DNA of 64,000 bases from Xanthostigma xanthostigma (lineage: Eukaryota; Arthropoda; Insecta; Raphidioptera; Raphidiidae): the NCBI GenBank assembly GCA_963575645.1, contig OY754464.1:78466948-78530947 (forward strand), in the 5' to 3' direction. Below the pieces are notes generated by a model that did not search any database, was not told where the DNA came from, and worked only from the letters and a program-made list of their open reading frames with translations. Of this stretch, positions 1-10,252 are shown in pieces (positions within the stretch are counted from its first letter, which is position 1; each line of letters begins with the position of its first letter). A program made the position numbers and the translations under genes.

Positions 1-515
1 AAATGAACCGATTTTGATGCGATTTGCGGTAGTCGACGCGATTTTTTAACCTTAAAAAGTAATTTTATACAGAAAAATCGATCTCATAGGAATTTTACGA
101 GCAATTTAAAAAAAAACACTTTTTAAAAATTTTTCGTTCACGATATCTCGTGAACAAATGAGCCGATTTTGATGCGGTTTGCTGCAATCGACGCAGTTTT
201 TTTAACCTAAGAAAGTAAATTATTACAAAAAAATCGATGTTATAAGAATTTTACGAGTAATTTTAAAAAATTACTTTTTTCCTAATTTTTCGTTCACGTT
301 ATCTCATGAACAAATGAACCAATTTTGATATGGTTTGCGGCGATCGACGCAGTTTTTTTAGCTTAAGAAAGTAATTTATTACAAAAAAATCAATCTGATA
401 AGAATTTTAAGAGTCATTTTAAAAAAACACTTTTTTACGATTTTTTCGTTCACGGTTTCTCTTAAACAAATGAACCGATTTTGATGCGGTTTGCGGAAAT
501 CGACGCAGTTTGTTA
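1..515. repeat. Tandem satellite, about 156-bp period, running off the left edge
   Basis: The phrase AAATGARCCGATTTTGAT recurs at about 1, 156, 312 and 468, giving periods of 155-156 bp and just over three visible units. Each unit contains a short palindrome of the type GTTCACGATATCTCGTGAAC. Units differ by scattered substitutions, so the array is not freshly amplified. No open frame runs through it. The array starts before the window. Confidence 0.85.
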
Positions 516-741
516 AGGAGAAGAGCTGATTAGTTTTTGGAATTAATCGGTTTAGTAGTTTAGAAAATTTTTTACAAAAACAAATTTTTAAAAATTTTTG
601 AAACTTGTTTTTTTAAGATTTCTCAAAATTTTTTGGGCCGAATCGTTTCAAATTTTCAGGAAGTTTAAGTTCACCAAGATCACGTCAGATGCCGCAAACC
701 ACGTTTCCGTCGGACACTCCGTTCAAAAGATATTAAAGGTT

Positions 742-772
<31 letters not shown>

Positions 773-1740
773 CCCCACACACACACATACATACAGCCCT
801 ACGGACATCATCGCCAAAATAGTTTCAATAGCTTCCTAGGACCCCAAAACGTCGAGATCTGGCGAAAACTCGATTTTCGAAAATCGGGGTGAAACCAATA
901 ACTTCCCGATTTTTGAAAAAAAAAAATTTTTTTTTTTTTTTTTAAAGCGGGAAGTTAATAATTATCAAAATCGGACTACTCTGTAAAAAGTTATGCGTGG
1001 TCATACATAAATAAAAAAAAAAAAACAAAACAAAAAAACAAAAAACAAAAAAAAAATATACGCGTCGAACCTTCTTCGTTTTTGTTTTTCGTCAACAATT
1101 ATTTACGTACCCAACGTGATTTCAATCAGTCACATAGGTACTCTAAATTTGCAATATTTTAGTTCATTTCAAGACAGCGAGTGGCAACCCCCGACGGATT
1201 TTCTTTGGTTACTTACCTCCTTTTAGTCGGGGGGTTTTAATATTTTAATTAATCCTATTTCAAATACAACGTTTACATCCGTCGTGGGTTTTTTCAAAAC
1301 TTTTAATTTTGTATTGTATTTTAACCTTTTTAGAGATTTCTTGCACTAAGAACCATTGAAGATGAATTATTATGAACCGTTGAGAGAAAACAGCATCTGA
1401 ATTGATCAAACTATTTTCGAGAATAAATGGCGACATTCGAGTGCACACACTAACAAACAAACAAACAATCTCTCACCCTGTCCGTTCCGTTTTGTCAAAC
1501 ACCCTTCCAAAATTTCGTTGCAATCCGTCTATTAGTTCGATCTGTATCGTGTTCAGAAACAGACGTACATGCTTTTTCCAAAAATATGTTTTTTAAATCA
1601 GGGATCCTTGAAGTGACAAAATATTGTAAACTTTTGAAATGTAAATTTTTGCCTAAATTAGTACCAATCGAACTATGAACTGGTGTTTTTAAACGACCAA
1701 CTTCACAAAAGAAGGCAGAAAGTCTAACATTTATTCCTTC
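516..1740. other. Unassigned AT-rich stretch with simple repeats
   Basis: Holds a CATA/CA microsatellite at 743-795, a short hairpin at about 898-958 whose arms read AACTTCCCG and CGGGAAGTT around an A/T homopolymer, and an A-rich tract at 1010-1056. Short open frames here lack any recognisable domain. I see no gene. Confidence 0.5.
743..795. repeat. CATA/CA microsatellite
   Basis: Dinucleotide CA and tetranucleotide CATA runs, interrupted by one CCCCC. Confidence 0.9.
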
Positions 1741-1927
1741 GTGAGATTACACGCCCAAATGCGGAAAGTTCGTACGTTCGGGTGGTAGTAAATCAAAAAC
1801 GCAACCAATCAACTGTTGTTTAGATGTCGCTTCCATAGCAACCCTATTACATTTTAGCTAATAGTCGCGAACAGCTATCATTCTTCTATTTACGTATAAC
1901 CTCAAAGATTCTTGCTTGAAATTTATC
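1732..1927. repeat. Dispersed repeat Z, copy 1
   Basis: About 190 bp closely similar to 28205-28400 in the same orientation, including CAACTGTTGTTTAGATGTCG and AATAGTCGCGAACAGCT. Both copies lie next to a family-H element (downstream here, upstream at the other locus), so the pair marks either a shared host repeat or a duplicated block. Family unknown. Confidence 0.7.
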
Positions 1928-2065
1928 TGTGTTTTTACACGCTTTATATTAACTTCACTTGTAAGTTTGCATGTATGTATGTATGTATGTATGTTTGTTT
2001 GTAATCTTCGTTTGGACTAGAGCAAGTGGTTTATTACTGTAGTATAATATGCCAGCACTGTAACT

Positions 2066-2155
2066 ACAGTGGTTAGCCGTGCGGTCTAAGCAACGGGTCT
2101 TCGCTGACGTCAACTCTCGGAATCACGGGTCGTGGGTTCTAATCCCGTCCACGCC
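2066..2155 (+). ncRNA. tRNA-like segment (class II, Leu-like) in H1
   Basis: A-box-like GGTTAGCCGTGCGGTCTAAG and B-box-like GGGTTCTAATCCC lie about 50 bp apart, the layout of a class II tRNA with a long variable arm. The best general match I know is tRNA-Leu. Stems are imperfect, so this is a tRNA-derived pol III promoter-like head and not a working tRNA gene. Confidence 0.7.
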
Positions 2156-2220
2156 GAAAAAAAACATTGTTTCTTTTTCGGCAAATTTTTGACAATAAAT
2201 CGAACTAAAAAGTGGAAAAT

Positions 2221-2519
2221 AAATATAGTTTAAAAAAAACTAAAAAACACGCTTTATATCGAACTAAAAAGTAAAAAGTATTTTTTTTAAAATAAGCTTA
2301 AAACAATAATGAATAAAAAATACAAGTATTATTGTGAAAAAAGCGTGGGGCGCTTTGTTCCATATTTTCGTACATCGAGCGCCCCACGCTTTTTTTACAA
2401 TACCTACTTGTATTTTTTATTCATTATTGTTTTAAGCTTATTTAAAAAAAAATATTTTTTACTTTTTAGTTCGATATAAAGCGTGTTTTTTAGTTTTTTT
2501 TATTATTAAACTATATTTT
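2221..2519. repeat. Long inverted repeat (hairpin) of H1
   Basis: Arms 2221-2354 and 2378-2519 are near-perfect inverted copies, with a few extra bases in the right arm, around a 23-nt loop (2355-2377). The innermost stem is GCGTGGGGCGCT / AGCGCCCCACGC. The same loop occurs in all five copies. Confidence 0.9.
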
Positions 2520-2576
2520 ATATAATTAATCAATTAATGTATTTAATAAGCGTGCTTACGACCGAGGTATGAATTA

Positions 2577-2669
2577 AAATAGTATACACCACACTGGTCG
2601 AAAGTGTGCCCTTCGCGCCTAGGGCAAGAATATCACACTTTCGGCCCTTGTGGTGTAATATACTATTTT
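2577..2669. repeat. Short foldback, arms of about 33 bp
   Basis: Left arm begins AAAATAGTATACACCACACT and the right arm mirrors it, ending in ATATACTATTTT. The arms share a GAAAGTGTG / CACACTTTC core. A hairpin of the same general type, with AATAGTATGTGCAACT at one end, occurs at 53325-53390. Confidence 0.75.
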
Positions 2670-3431
2670 CTCCCTGAATAGCCTTAGCCTTAAAAGAAGA
2701 AGAAAAAATACACAGTGCAATAGTTCCGCGAGATCAAGTGACTCAATTCGGTCAAGCAATAGGTGCAAACCAGAATAGCGAGTGGCTGTCATGACGGGCT
2801 TACGTAATTCACGTGTCTGTAGGTACATACGAACAGTGTATATTAGAGTTGCAGACACATATAATCATTTTGTAAAACATGCTGTCTTCTTTTTTTTGCG
2901 AACTTATGCGAGAATAGCACATAATAATTATGTTCTGCCCGAAGAGGCACGAATAAAAACGGCTGGTTAGTTATTCATAGTTTTAAACATTGTTTCATTT
3001 GGCTTCAGTATAGTATTTTTGAATAATTAGTGTCATATTATATACACACTAAATTGGCGTCGGTCGGATGGCGAGACCTAGGGGTCGAACCAAAATTTAA
3101 CGACGTCTCATAGACCCCCCCCCGAACAATGTACGTACACATATACTTAGTGTACAAATACTGTATAGTGGCCTTGAAACATATATTAAAAAATTCCAGC
3201 CAATTGGGCGACGGGACCATTCCAACTTCAAAAATGTTGGCAATTTTGATTATAATAAAGAAAATAAAATTTCTGATATCGCGTGATGTGACGCGGGTAA
3301 TGCCTAGTATTCAATATAATATTTGCTATTCGTTGCCATGGAAACCTACATAATATGTTCCACGTCATGTAAAAAGTAATCAAAGCATGCCGAACTAGTT
3401 TATTTCTGACAGATCCATAAAACAATAGTCC
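2670..3431. other. Unassigned stretch
   Basis: AT-rich with a C-run near 3115-3123. The open frames are short and mutually overlapping on both strands. No motif, RNA gene or repeat that I recognise. Confidence 0.4.
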
Positions 3432-3947
3432 AAGAGCTACCAACGTTTTCGAGAAAGAATTTTAAGACGGCTGATTTTTTGATATTCCTTTTCTTATTGA
3501 AGCTTGGTGGGGATGCGGCACGTCTGGCTGCTGGGAGCGGTTGCGTTTACCTGTGCGCATCCTATTTGTACAGGTACAAATTACAGGTTATTTAAAAGTC
3601 ATTTGCTACTTTTTAAGATGGTGTCGTCCTAGTAACTAAATGGTTGTTATTATGTTATTATAGTTATGTTTACCAAAGTAGTGGAGTGGATTGGGAATTT
3701 CATTCCGGTGTGCCTCGAATCGAAAAAAGTTTCCTACAAAAACTGTAGAGTCGAACTCCCCGACATTTTGGTATAGTTTGTGACCGCATATTGTTACATA
3801 AAGTGTCTCTCTCTTATGTTATGTCGTCAAAATTATTTTTCCTTAGCGTAGCTAAGGAAAAGTAATTTTGTAATTTAATAACAGTAAGTTACCAGGGCGA
3901 TGCCATCTTAAAAAATTGCAAATGACTTATGAATTACCTATAATTAT

Positions 3948-4393
3948 ACGCTTTATATTAGTTTGGGTTGTAACTAAGTATGTATGTCCGTAACGGAATC
4001 TTTGAGCATAATTTTCACCAATTTCCCGAAGTCTGATTAATTTGAAACTTTGCATACGTATCAAGGACCGATGACAATGCAATAATTTGATAACAGTTTC
4101 CCATTATCCTTATTAGGACCCCCAGGATTAATAAATTCTTTTATAGATCCTCAAACTAAAAAGTGAAAAATAAAATATAGTTTAAAAAAAACTAAAAAAC
4201 ACGCTTTATATCGGACTAAAAAGTAAAAAATAATTGTTTTAAAATAAGCTTAAAAAGCGTGGGGCGCTTTGTTCCACATTTTCGTACATCGAGCGCCCAA
4301 CGCTTTTTAAGCTTATTTTAAAACAATTATTTTTTACTTTTTAGTCCGATATAAAGCGTGTTTTTTAGTTTTTTTTAAACTATATTTTTTTTA
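3948..4393 (+). mobile_element. Family H element, copy H2 (alternative head, 215-bp hairpin)
   Basis: Begins ACGCTTTATATTAG and carries a head of about 220 bp unrelated to the tRNA-like head of H1, then the common hairpin (4173-4387). The foldback arm around it gives an approximate empty site: the host arm resumes ACTTGTAC directly after the hairpin, which fixes both ends within a few bases. The same head, inverted and partly duplicated, is in H3. Confidence 0.8.
4173..4387. repeat. 215-bp hairpin of H2
   Basis: Arms 4173-4268 and 4292-4387 (96 bp each) pair with one mismatch next to the loop-proximal GC stem (right arm GCGCCCAACGC). The loop is 4269-4291. Base for base identical to the H3 hairpin at 17021-17235 when both are read on the + strand. 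Confidence 0.95.
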
Positions 4394-4539
4394 CTTGTAC
4401 AAAAGGGATGCGCACAGGTAAACGCAACCGCTCCCAGCAGCCAGACGTGCCGCATTCCCACCAAGCTTCAATAAGAAAAGGAATATCAAAAGATCAGCCG
4501 TCTTAAAATTCTTTTTTTCGCGATGTTGCTAGCTCTTAT

Positions 4540-5150
4540 ACTACAAAAAAGACGGCTGTTTTTTATTTTCAAAATTTTTTCGAAACTATAGAGGTTAGAA
4601 AAAAAATTATTAACGAAATTTTCTTATTTTTGAAAAGTGATTTTCGACCTAAACTAGTACCATTCCCCACTTGTAGGTTGGAATGGTAAAATCGATTCAA
4701 AACAATTTCCGATTATCACAGTTGTGATTCACCTGTACATATCCACATTTGAAGATAAACTGATCTGCATGTGTTTCCTGAAGATATATTGCATACGCTG
4801 ATTTGTAAAAATGCATATAATAGTATACAGTGCGGTTGTCAAAAGTGTGCCCATAAATTAAGGTCTTCTTTACGTGTTAATAGATTTGTGACCACTTAAA
4901 ACAATCCAATTTTTTGCTCAGTTTTGTCGGTAGTCCTTGTTAATGCGAATAAAACTTTAGTCGAGGTCAGGAGTCGGAAGGGGACAGAGCGCCAATCTAG
5001 AAACCCCTCCGTTTTCGAAGTCGCTGAACACGATTTTATTTTTTTATGATTTATCCACCAACCCATATTTTTTAATAGCGATATTAGTATTTTTACTTTC
5101 ATCCACAGATGCGCAATAGGGTTGCAATATGCCAATATAACGGCAATTTG
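4540..5150. other. Unassigned stretch
   Basis: AT-rich. A frame of about 90 codons on the minus strand (4896-5171) has no recognisable domain and runs into the neighbouring Helitron, so I do not call it a gene. Confidence 0.4.
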
Positions 5151-5354
5151 TTTTTTTGTTGGATAGCCCATTTATCGATGGAGGCTATAGTGTTGCAAAA
5201 TGTAACTCAAACTTTGTCCGGCCGACAAAAACTCCGATCATCATGAAATTTGGACACAACATTCATCTCGGTAAACTAAGATGAATGTGCGTACTCATGT
5301 ACCTTCCCCCCATTCGTTCTTTGGCACCCGGGTGAAACCGGTCGGGACCGCTAG
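5151..5354 (+). mobile_element. Helitron-type fragment, short form without tRNA segment
   Basis: Shares both flanks of the tRNA-carrying Helitron of 18517-19249 (GGATAGCCCATTTATCGA on one side, GATGAATGTGCGTACTCATG on the other) but joins them directly. Ends in CCGCTAG followed by T, as expected of a Helitron 3' end inserted in an A/T target, preceded by a CCCGGGTG / CGGTCGGG hairpin-like segment. The 5' end is missing. Confidence 0.75.
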
Positions 5355-5367
5355 TGTTAGTATAAAT

Positions 5368-5618
5368 CAGGGGCGAGCAAATCTTTTGATCGTCGGGCCA
5401 CATTGCTGATGAAAATTTGACCGTGGGTCAAAAATTTAGAGTGCAAAAAAAGGTCCTTTCATTGCTATTTACTGTTTTTCTAAAAAAAAATTTATGCGCC
5501 AAATTATATTGGCAAACTATTTTCGCTCTTAATAATCATCTATAAAATGCTTCGCGGGCCGGACAAAAGTCTACTGCGGTCCGGATCTGGCCCGCGGGCC
5601 GCCATTTGTCCAGGCCTG
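5368..5618. mobile_element. Non-autonomous hAT element, 251 bp
   Basis: Terminal inverted repeats start CAGGGGCGAGCAAAT and end ATTTGTCCAGGCCTG, with GCGGGCC-rich subterminal sequence typical of hAT elements. Flanking octamers GTATAAAT (5360) and GTATAGAT (5619) match at seven of eight bases, as an aged 8-bp target duplication. Confidence 0.8.
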
Positions 5619-5629
5619 GTATAGATATA

Positions 5630-6198
5630 CAGTATGTAAACACGTAAGGTGCGGAAATTAACATTGGGAAAAAATGACTGGATCAGAGTGAGCCTTGAAA
5701 TTGTGATTTTCAATTTGACAGATAATATTCTTTTGCAAAATGAATGTGTATACTTCCGAAGAAAATATTCAAATGATTACAACATAATCGGACTTTTTTT
5801 ATTAATGGGGCATTAATTTCTCAAAAATACTTAAATATGGTGCGAGATCAAATATATCCGCCTATTCGTGTTGAACCTAAAGACATTGGATCACTGATTT
5901 ACCAACGCGCATACGTCATACCAGTCAGACAATTTTTGAATGAAATGTTTCCAAACAGATGGAGTTGTTTTTTTGTTTTATTTTTGTACAAAAAAATTAA
6001 AATAATGATTTATAAGAGCTTCTTATTATTAAAACAGCCAAGTAAAATAAAAGTAAATCAAAATAAAATAGAAAGCCTCAAGATTACCACGATAATTCAA
6101 TAGAAATAACAATTAATGCAGGTCATGGCTAACTCTGACCCAAGTATTTTTTCCCAATGCTAACTTCCCTATGGTGCACCTTACGCGTTTACATACTG
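5630..6198 (+). mobile_element. Tc1/mariner-like deletion derivative, copy 1 (569 bp)
   Basis: Bounded by TA dinucleotides, with inverted ends CAGTATGTAAACACGTAAGG and CCTTACGCGTTTACATACTG. Contains a transposase relic frame (5837-6103). A sister copy lies inverted at 40693-41259. Length and ends fit an internally deleted mariner-type element. Confidence 0.85.
5837..6103 (+). pseudogene. Mariner-type transposase remnant, 88 codons
   Basis: The peptide contains VRQFLNEMFPNRW near residues 29-41. It resembles the stretch just before the third catalytic Asp in mariner-type transposases, where a segment like (F/Y)L...FP.RW is usual. After this the frame turns into a lysine-rich tail with no catalytic DD[D/E] motif, so the protein cannot be an active transposase. 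The sister copy at 40786-41052 encodes nearly the same 88 residues, with six differences. The start is simply the first ATG. It may be non-coding filler that happens to stay open. Confidence 0.5.
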
Positions 6199-6199
6199 T

Positions 6200-6651
6200 A
6201 GATAATTCAAACGTAAATAAAAGCGAAGCCTGTTTTTGCAAAGAGCCTGTATATGCACGCAGCAGTCAGTATAAATATACATAAGACTATGAGTACGTGG
6301 CCTTAACCCTGAAGACATTCCAATTATATGAACCCAATAAGGAAGTCTGACTTTTGTGATGCACGATTTCTTACATATGTTTTATTACATATGTAGCCGG
6401 GAGTAACGTGCTGCACTATCGCCGTGCTTGATGATGATGATGACAACACGGAGGAGGTTCTGCAGCATCAGCGAAACATCAGGCACGACCTCCGATCATG
6501 CGCTTCGCTTCGTTACATCACAGAAAGCTGCCACTGATATTTCATAAGTCTACGGTTGCAGGTCAGACAATCAAAGACTGACTGAAACCCCGATCGGTAT
6601 CGGGAAATTATGCATCTGAAACTTGCGTTTTGGTGTTTTCATAAAAAAAAA
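6200..6651. other. Unassigned stretch
   Basis: Contains a GATGAT run near 6430 and moderately GC-rich sequence, but no open frame with a recognisable product and no repeat matched elsewhere in the window. Confidence 0.4.
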
Positions 6652-7300
6652 TTGGTTGTCTGTAAAGTCGGGTTACGGACGATAGTTTTACGTGATAACG
6701 TATTCCGTAATACATAACATAAACCTCCCAAAATTTGGTTTCAATCCGCTTATCCTTGGTGTCGGAATGATAAGAAATGTCAAAAGTGACGTTTGCAACT
6801 GTCAAAGTATTATGTTCTAATAATAATTAGTTATTCCAATACTTAACTTAGACTGCGTTGCATTTCACAAAATACTAATGTCAAAAAATTGTATTAAACA
6901 TTAGAAATGCAGCCGTTTTCATGTTAAGACAAGACATACGTTATTATCTAATTTCCATGTACGGCAAACAAAGACGACCCACCGCGTCGCGCCATGCATT
7001 AGACAACATTGCATTTATACAGCTATTTTTCTATATAAATTTGTATAAAAAAACTGTTTAGGCAAATTCTGTTATACGGAATCTATGTAAAATGTTCTCC
7101 TCTTTCGTTTAAGACTGGTTTCAAACCGATCTGATTTAAATTGAGCGAGAAATTAGCAAAAAGCACGCACAGGGTCAGGCGGAACGTTACGCGTTACGAA
7201 CGTTAGGATTTAGGAACGTTACACTTTTTCGTGCATGCAGCCGGTGTTTTATCAATTTATAAGATTGGTGATTCATCAATTTATAAGACGTTATCACGTC
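6652..7300. mobile_element. Family B element, copy B1 (about 650 bp)
   Basis: One end reads TTGGTTGTCTGTAAAGTCGG, the other GACGTTATCACGTC. An inverted pair ACGTGATAACGT / ACGTTATCACGT lies near the two ends. Two more copies (48360-48951 and 55715-56370) share these ends, and a diverged relic surrounds the LTR retrotransposon. Flanked by A/T runs. No coding capacity. I cannot name the superfamily. Confidence 0.8.
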
Positions 7301-7406
7301 AAAAAAAATATCGCGTGAGACCCACGCGCTTTATGAGTAAAACATTTGTTGACGATTTTACTATTTCAGGATTATAAGGAAATGGCTTATTGGAATTTGT
7401 TACCGT

Positions 7407-8156
7407 GGGATTGTCCATAAACCCACGTAGCTCGGTCAAGACGTCAATTCGAAAGCTACGCTGAGCTACGTAATGGATGGGAGGGGGTAAGAGTCAAGCC
7501 ACGCAATTTTCTTCATGTATTTAACCAATGTTTGAAAATAAATAAGGGTAATAAAAAACTACGTTCCATCTAGGGTTGCCAGATTGGGAAATCAAAGTTT
7601 CTGGACAATATTCTAAAATACCTGGACCAAAGGATTTTAGGCTGGACAAAGTAAAAATCTGCATTAATCAACCGAAACACGACATATAATTACTTACTTA
7701 GGTATTATTGTTTTAAGAAAAACGAAAATATGAACTATTGAGCTGAACAGCTGAAATTGGTACAAAAACAAAGGTAGCTTAATCTAAAAGTCAATGGTAT
7801 CTTTTAAGTCACTTTTTTGCCACATATATTTAGTATTTCCCTTAGCCGCCTTTATCATTTTAGAACCTTTCTCTGTATTTAGAAAATATTTAAAATTAGT
7901 ACAGTTATCTTCAAAGTTTAATCGAATGATTAGCTCTGGCGGTGCATGTTTTTTATTTTTAGCTGGGCATTTTGCCTAAAACCGGGACACTGGACAACGT
8001 GTAAAATTGCTGGACAATCCAGCCAAGTCCCGCCAATCTGGTAACCCTAGTTCCACCCGGGTTGAGAGGAGGGGGTGGATAGGAAAGTCTACGTTAGGCT
8101 ACATGGAGGGATTCCAGAAGAACTGAAATAGGACCACGTAGTTTACGGACAATCCC
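7407..8156. mobile_element. TIR element with GGGATTGTCC ends, interrupted
   Basis: Left end GGGATTGTCCATAAACCCAC and right end GTTTACGGACAATCCC are inverted relatives, a terminal pattern widespread among insect non-autonomous DNA transposons. A hAT element (7571-8049) sits inside it. Confidence 0.6.
7571..8049. mobile_element. Non-autonomous hAT element, 479 bp, nested
   Basis: Inverted ends TAGGGTTGCCAGATTGG and CCAATCTGGTAACCCTA. Flanking octamers GTTCCATC (7563) and GTTCCACC (8050) agree at seven of eight, an 8-bp hAT-type target duplication. On the minus strand a stop-bounded stretch of about 60 codons is open, without a domain I can name. It could be a transposase scrap. Confidence 0.85.
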
Positions 8157-8401
8157 CTAGAGAAAACACATAGTACGCACTGCGCATGCGTGTAGAGTGA
8201 GCATCACGCTTTGACAGAGAGAGTAGAAACGGTTCTCGCGCCCTTTCCATTCAACTGCCGGCTGAAGTCGGAGAACGGGAAGCGTATCACTTTTCGTCTG
8301 ATTTAGGCCAATTTGCCCTAATCAAATGTCTTAATCAAATAAAATCGTATAAGCTTGGAACCAAAATCACAACAAAAATTCCTGAATCGATTATTTACAC
8401 T
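8157..8401. other. Unassigned, relatively GC-rich stretch
   Basis: A CGCACTGCGCATGCG word and a GC-rich segment around 8230-8290 stand out from the AT-rich surroundings. No open frame or repeat match found. Confidence 0.35.
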
Positions 8402-8765
8402 GTCATTTATTTATTTATCTGCAGGAGATAATTTATGTTAAACTATTTATTTCAGCAGTCACCTCAGTATTGTTTACTGACTGTTAATTGTATCACTCGA
8501 TGAGGGACACTATGACTGTCCCTGTGTGACTGTGTCACGACTGTCTGTTTGCGACTGCCCCGATCGTGAGCTTCTCCTGGTTTATATAGGCGCCCGATCG
8601 TTCTTTCCTTTGTTGCTCTCATTGTTGTCTGGAATTTGACAACAAAGCCCTTTTTACCCACGCCTATTGTTCAAGCCGATTGTTTCCCACAACAAACGGT
8701 ATTTCTTTGTTACAATTACGAGTCGATTGTCGTCTCACGAACTTCATTGTCGAGTTTGTAACAGA
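8402..8765 (-). mobile_element. LTR fragment, TGTTACA family, minus strand
   Basis: Read on the minus strand it begins TGTTACAAACTCGACAATG and follows the layout of the LTRs at 41885-42563 and 51715-52381: TTCGTGAGACGACAATCG, then TTGTCAAATTCCAGACAACA, then a TATA box (CTATATAAACC) and a downstream GTGACTGCTGAAATAAATAG. The 3' end is missing. No internal retrotransposon sequence is attached. Confidence 0.75.
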
Positions 8766-9560
8766 AGGAAAACCCGCGGTCGACGCAGTTGAGTCAGAAA
8801 TTTGTTTAGGATTATTGATCAAGCTATAAATGAAATCGACCTTTTCACTTACTTGTCAAAGATCATATCTGACGACAAAATCAAACGTTTTCTTACAGCT
8901 GTAATTTACTCCAAAACGGTCGTCAATTCAAGAAGACAAAACTATTCGAAAATCACCAAACGGCCGCTTAGAAGGCCGACAAGTGGTCAACAAACGAAGC
9001 GTTTGTTTCTCCAAACCTGGCTGCGTTAGGTGTTGGAGTATTGGTGCGGCCCGTCGGCTATTTTGGCGGACACGGACGGACACATTGGTAACTCCCATCG
9101 CAGACTGGTGGCCAGTCGCGCCCCTTGTATAAGCCACAATCCACATAACGTTCTCTTCTAGCATTCTATCTACAAGTTCCTTATATATCTATACTGACAT
9201 TATGCTTTGACTGCTTTCCTTTGGACAGACATTTCATTTTGACTCATCTTCCCGTAGACCTCTACTTTTATTACTTGCCTAACCAATCTTTATAAAGTTT
9301 ATATTTCAATTTCATCGACACCTTCTAGACTCCGACATTATGAACAAGTAGGATCAATGGCGGTTCCTCTATGAGCGCTGAAGAACAACCAAAAATCTTA
9401 GGTACTTCAAAATTTTAGAATGCGACTTTTTCCTGCTGCCTCTCACCGAGAAACGGTAATTTCTATACCGGCAACCTTGTTGAGGTTTTCCATGGTTTCC
9501 AGATAAATATATATAATATTGTGATTTATTTTTTATATGAAATTATAAATAGAAAAGAAC
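8766..9560. other. Unassigned stretch
   Basis: Mixed composition. A segment near 9360-9420 (AGCGCTGAAGAACAACCAAA) is repeated in diverged form at 43020-43085. Short opposing open frames at 8802-9029 and 8928-9164 have no recognisable domain. Confidence 0.4.
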
Positions 9561-9578
9561 ATGTTTATTACAAAATTT

Positions 9579-10190
9579 CCCATTTCACTGCGAAACAATT
9601 CGCATACCCCTTTATCGTTCACCCCGGAATTCTTTTTTTTTAAACCCACCCTTTCACCCTTCCCGTTTCACTGCAAAACAATTTTCATACCCCTTTATCG
9701 TTCACCCCGGAATTGTTTTTTTAAACTCCCCTTTCCCTCTTCCCGTTTCACTGCGAAACAATTCGCATACCCATTTATCGTTCACCGCGGAATTGCTTTT
9801 TTAAAAACTCCCCCTTTCCGTTTCACTGCGAAACAATTCGCATACCCATTTATCGTTCACCCCGTAATTGCTTTTTTAAAAACTCCCCTTTCCCCCTTCC
9901 CGTTTCACTGCGAAACAATTCTCATACCTCTTTATCGTTCACCCCGGAATTATTTAATTAAAAACTCCCCCTTCCCTTTTCACTGTGAAACAATTCTCAT
10001 ACCCATTTATCGTTCACCCCGGAATTGCTTTTTTAAAAACTCTCCCTTTCCCCCTTCCCGTTTCACTGCGAAACAATTCGCATACCCATTTATCGTTCAC
10101 CCCGGAATTCCTTTTTTAAAAACTCCCCTTTTCCCCTTCCCGTTTCACTGCGAAGCAATTCGCATACCCATTTATCGTTCAATAGTGAAA
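9579..10190. repeat. Pyrimidine-rich minisatellite J1, unit about 80-90 bp
   Basis: About seven units, each with TTCCCGTTTCACTGCGAAAC, ATTCGCATACCC, TTTATCGTTCACCCCGGAAT and a T-run. The related array J2 is at 49821-50524. The long frame across it (210 codons) is a by-product: different units are read in different phases and all look open because the strand is poor in purines and hence in stop codons. Confidence 0.9.
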
Positions 10191-10252
10191 TAAGCAGCCA
10201 CTAGTATGCACCCCGGAAAATACTTCTTCAAATGCATTCATATACGCTAATT

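Larger units (their letters stand above)
1928..2519 (+). mobile_element. Family H snapback element, copy H1 (tRNA-like head plus hairpin tail)
   Basis: Starts with ACACGCTTTATATTA, followed by a TATG microsatellite, a tRNA-like segment (2066-2155) and a long hairpin (2221-2519). The same order, start word and hairpin arms recur at H4 (17661-18296, inverted) and H5 (27328-27954). H2 and H3 use a different head with the same tail. The element has no coding capacity. The unit resembles a SINE head joined to a foldback tail. A Helentron-type rolling-circle element with end hairpins is an alternative. I do not recognise a named family. Confidence 0.75.
3432..4537. mobile_element. Foldback element O with about 145-bp inverted arms
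   Basis: The left arm runs from AAGAGCTA at 3432 through AAGACGGCTGA, AAGCTTGGTGGGGATGCGGC and GTTTACCTGTGCGCATCC. The right arm repeats this inverted up to TAGCTCTT at 4537. A second inner pair (CATTTGCTACTTTTTAAGATGG near 3600 against its inverse near 3910, given here only as position and key words) continues the foldback. Copy H2 of family H interrupts the right half. No transposase is visible. Confidence 0.75.

Noticed and set aside
2066-2155. tRNA-Leu gene
   Set aside because: Imperfect stems and repeated association with family H show a tRNA-derived element head.
9561-10193. A 210-codon open frame rich in Phe and Pro
   Set aside because: It crosses minisatellite J1, units are read in several phases and all are open. 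The strand is poor in stop codons, so the frame is expected by composition.
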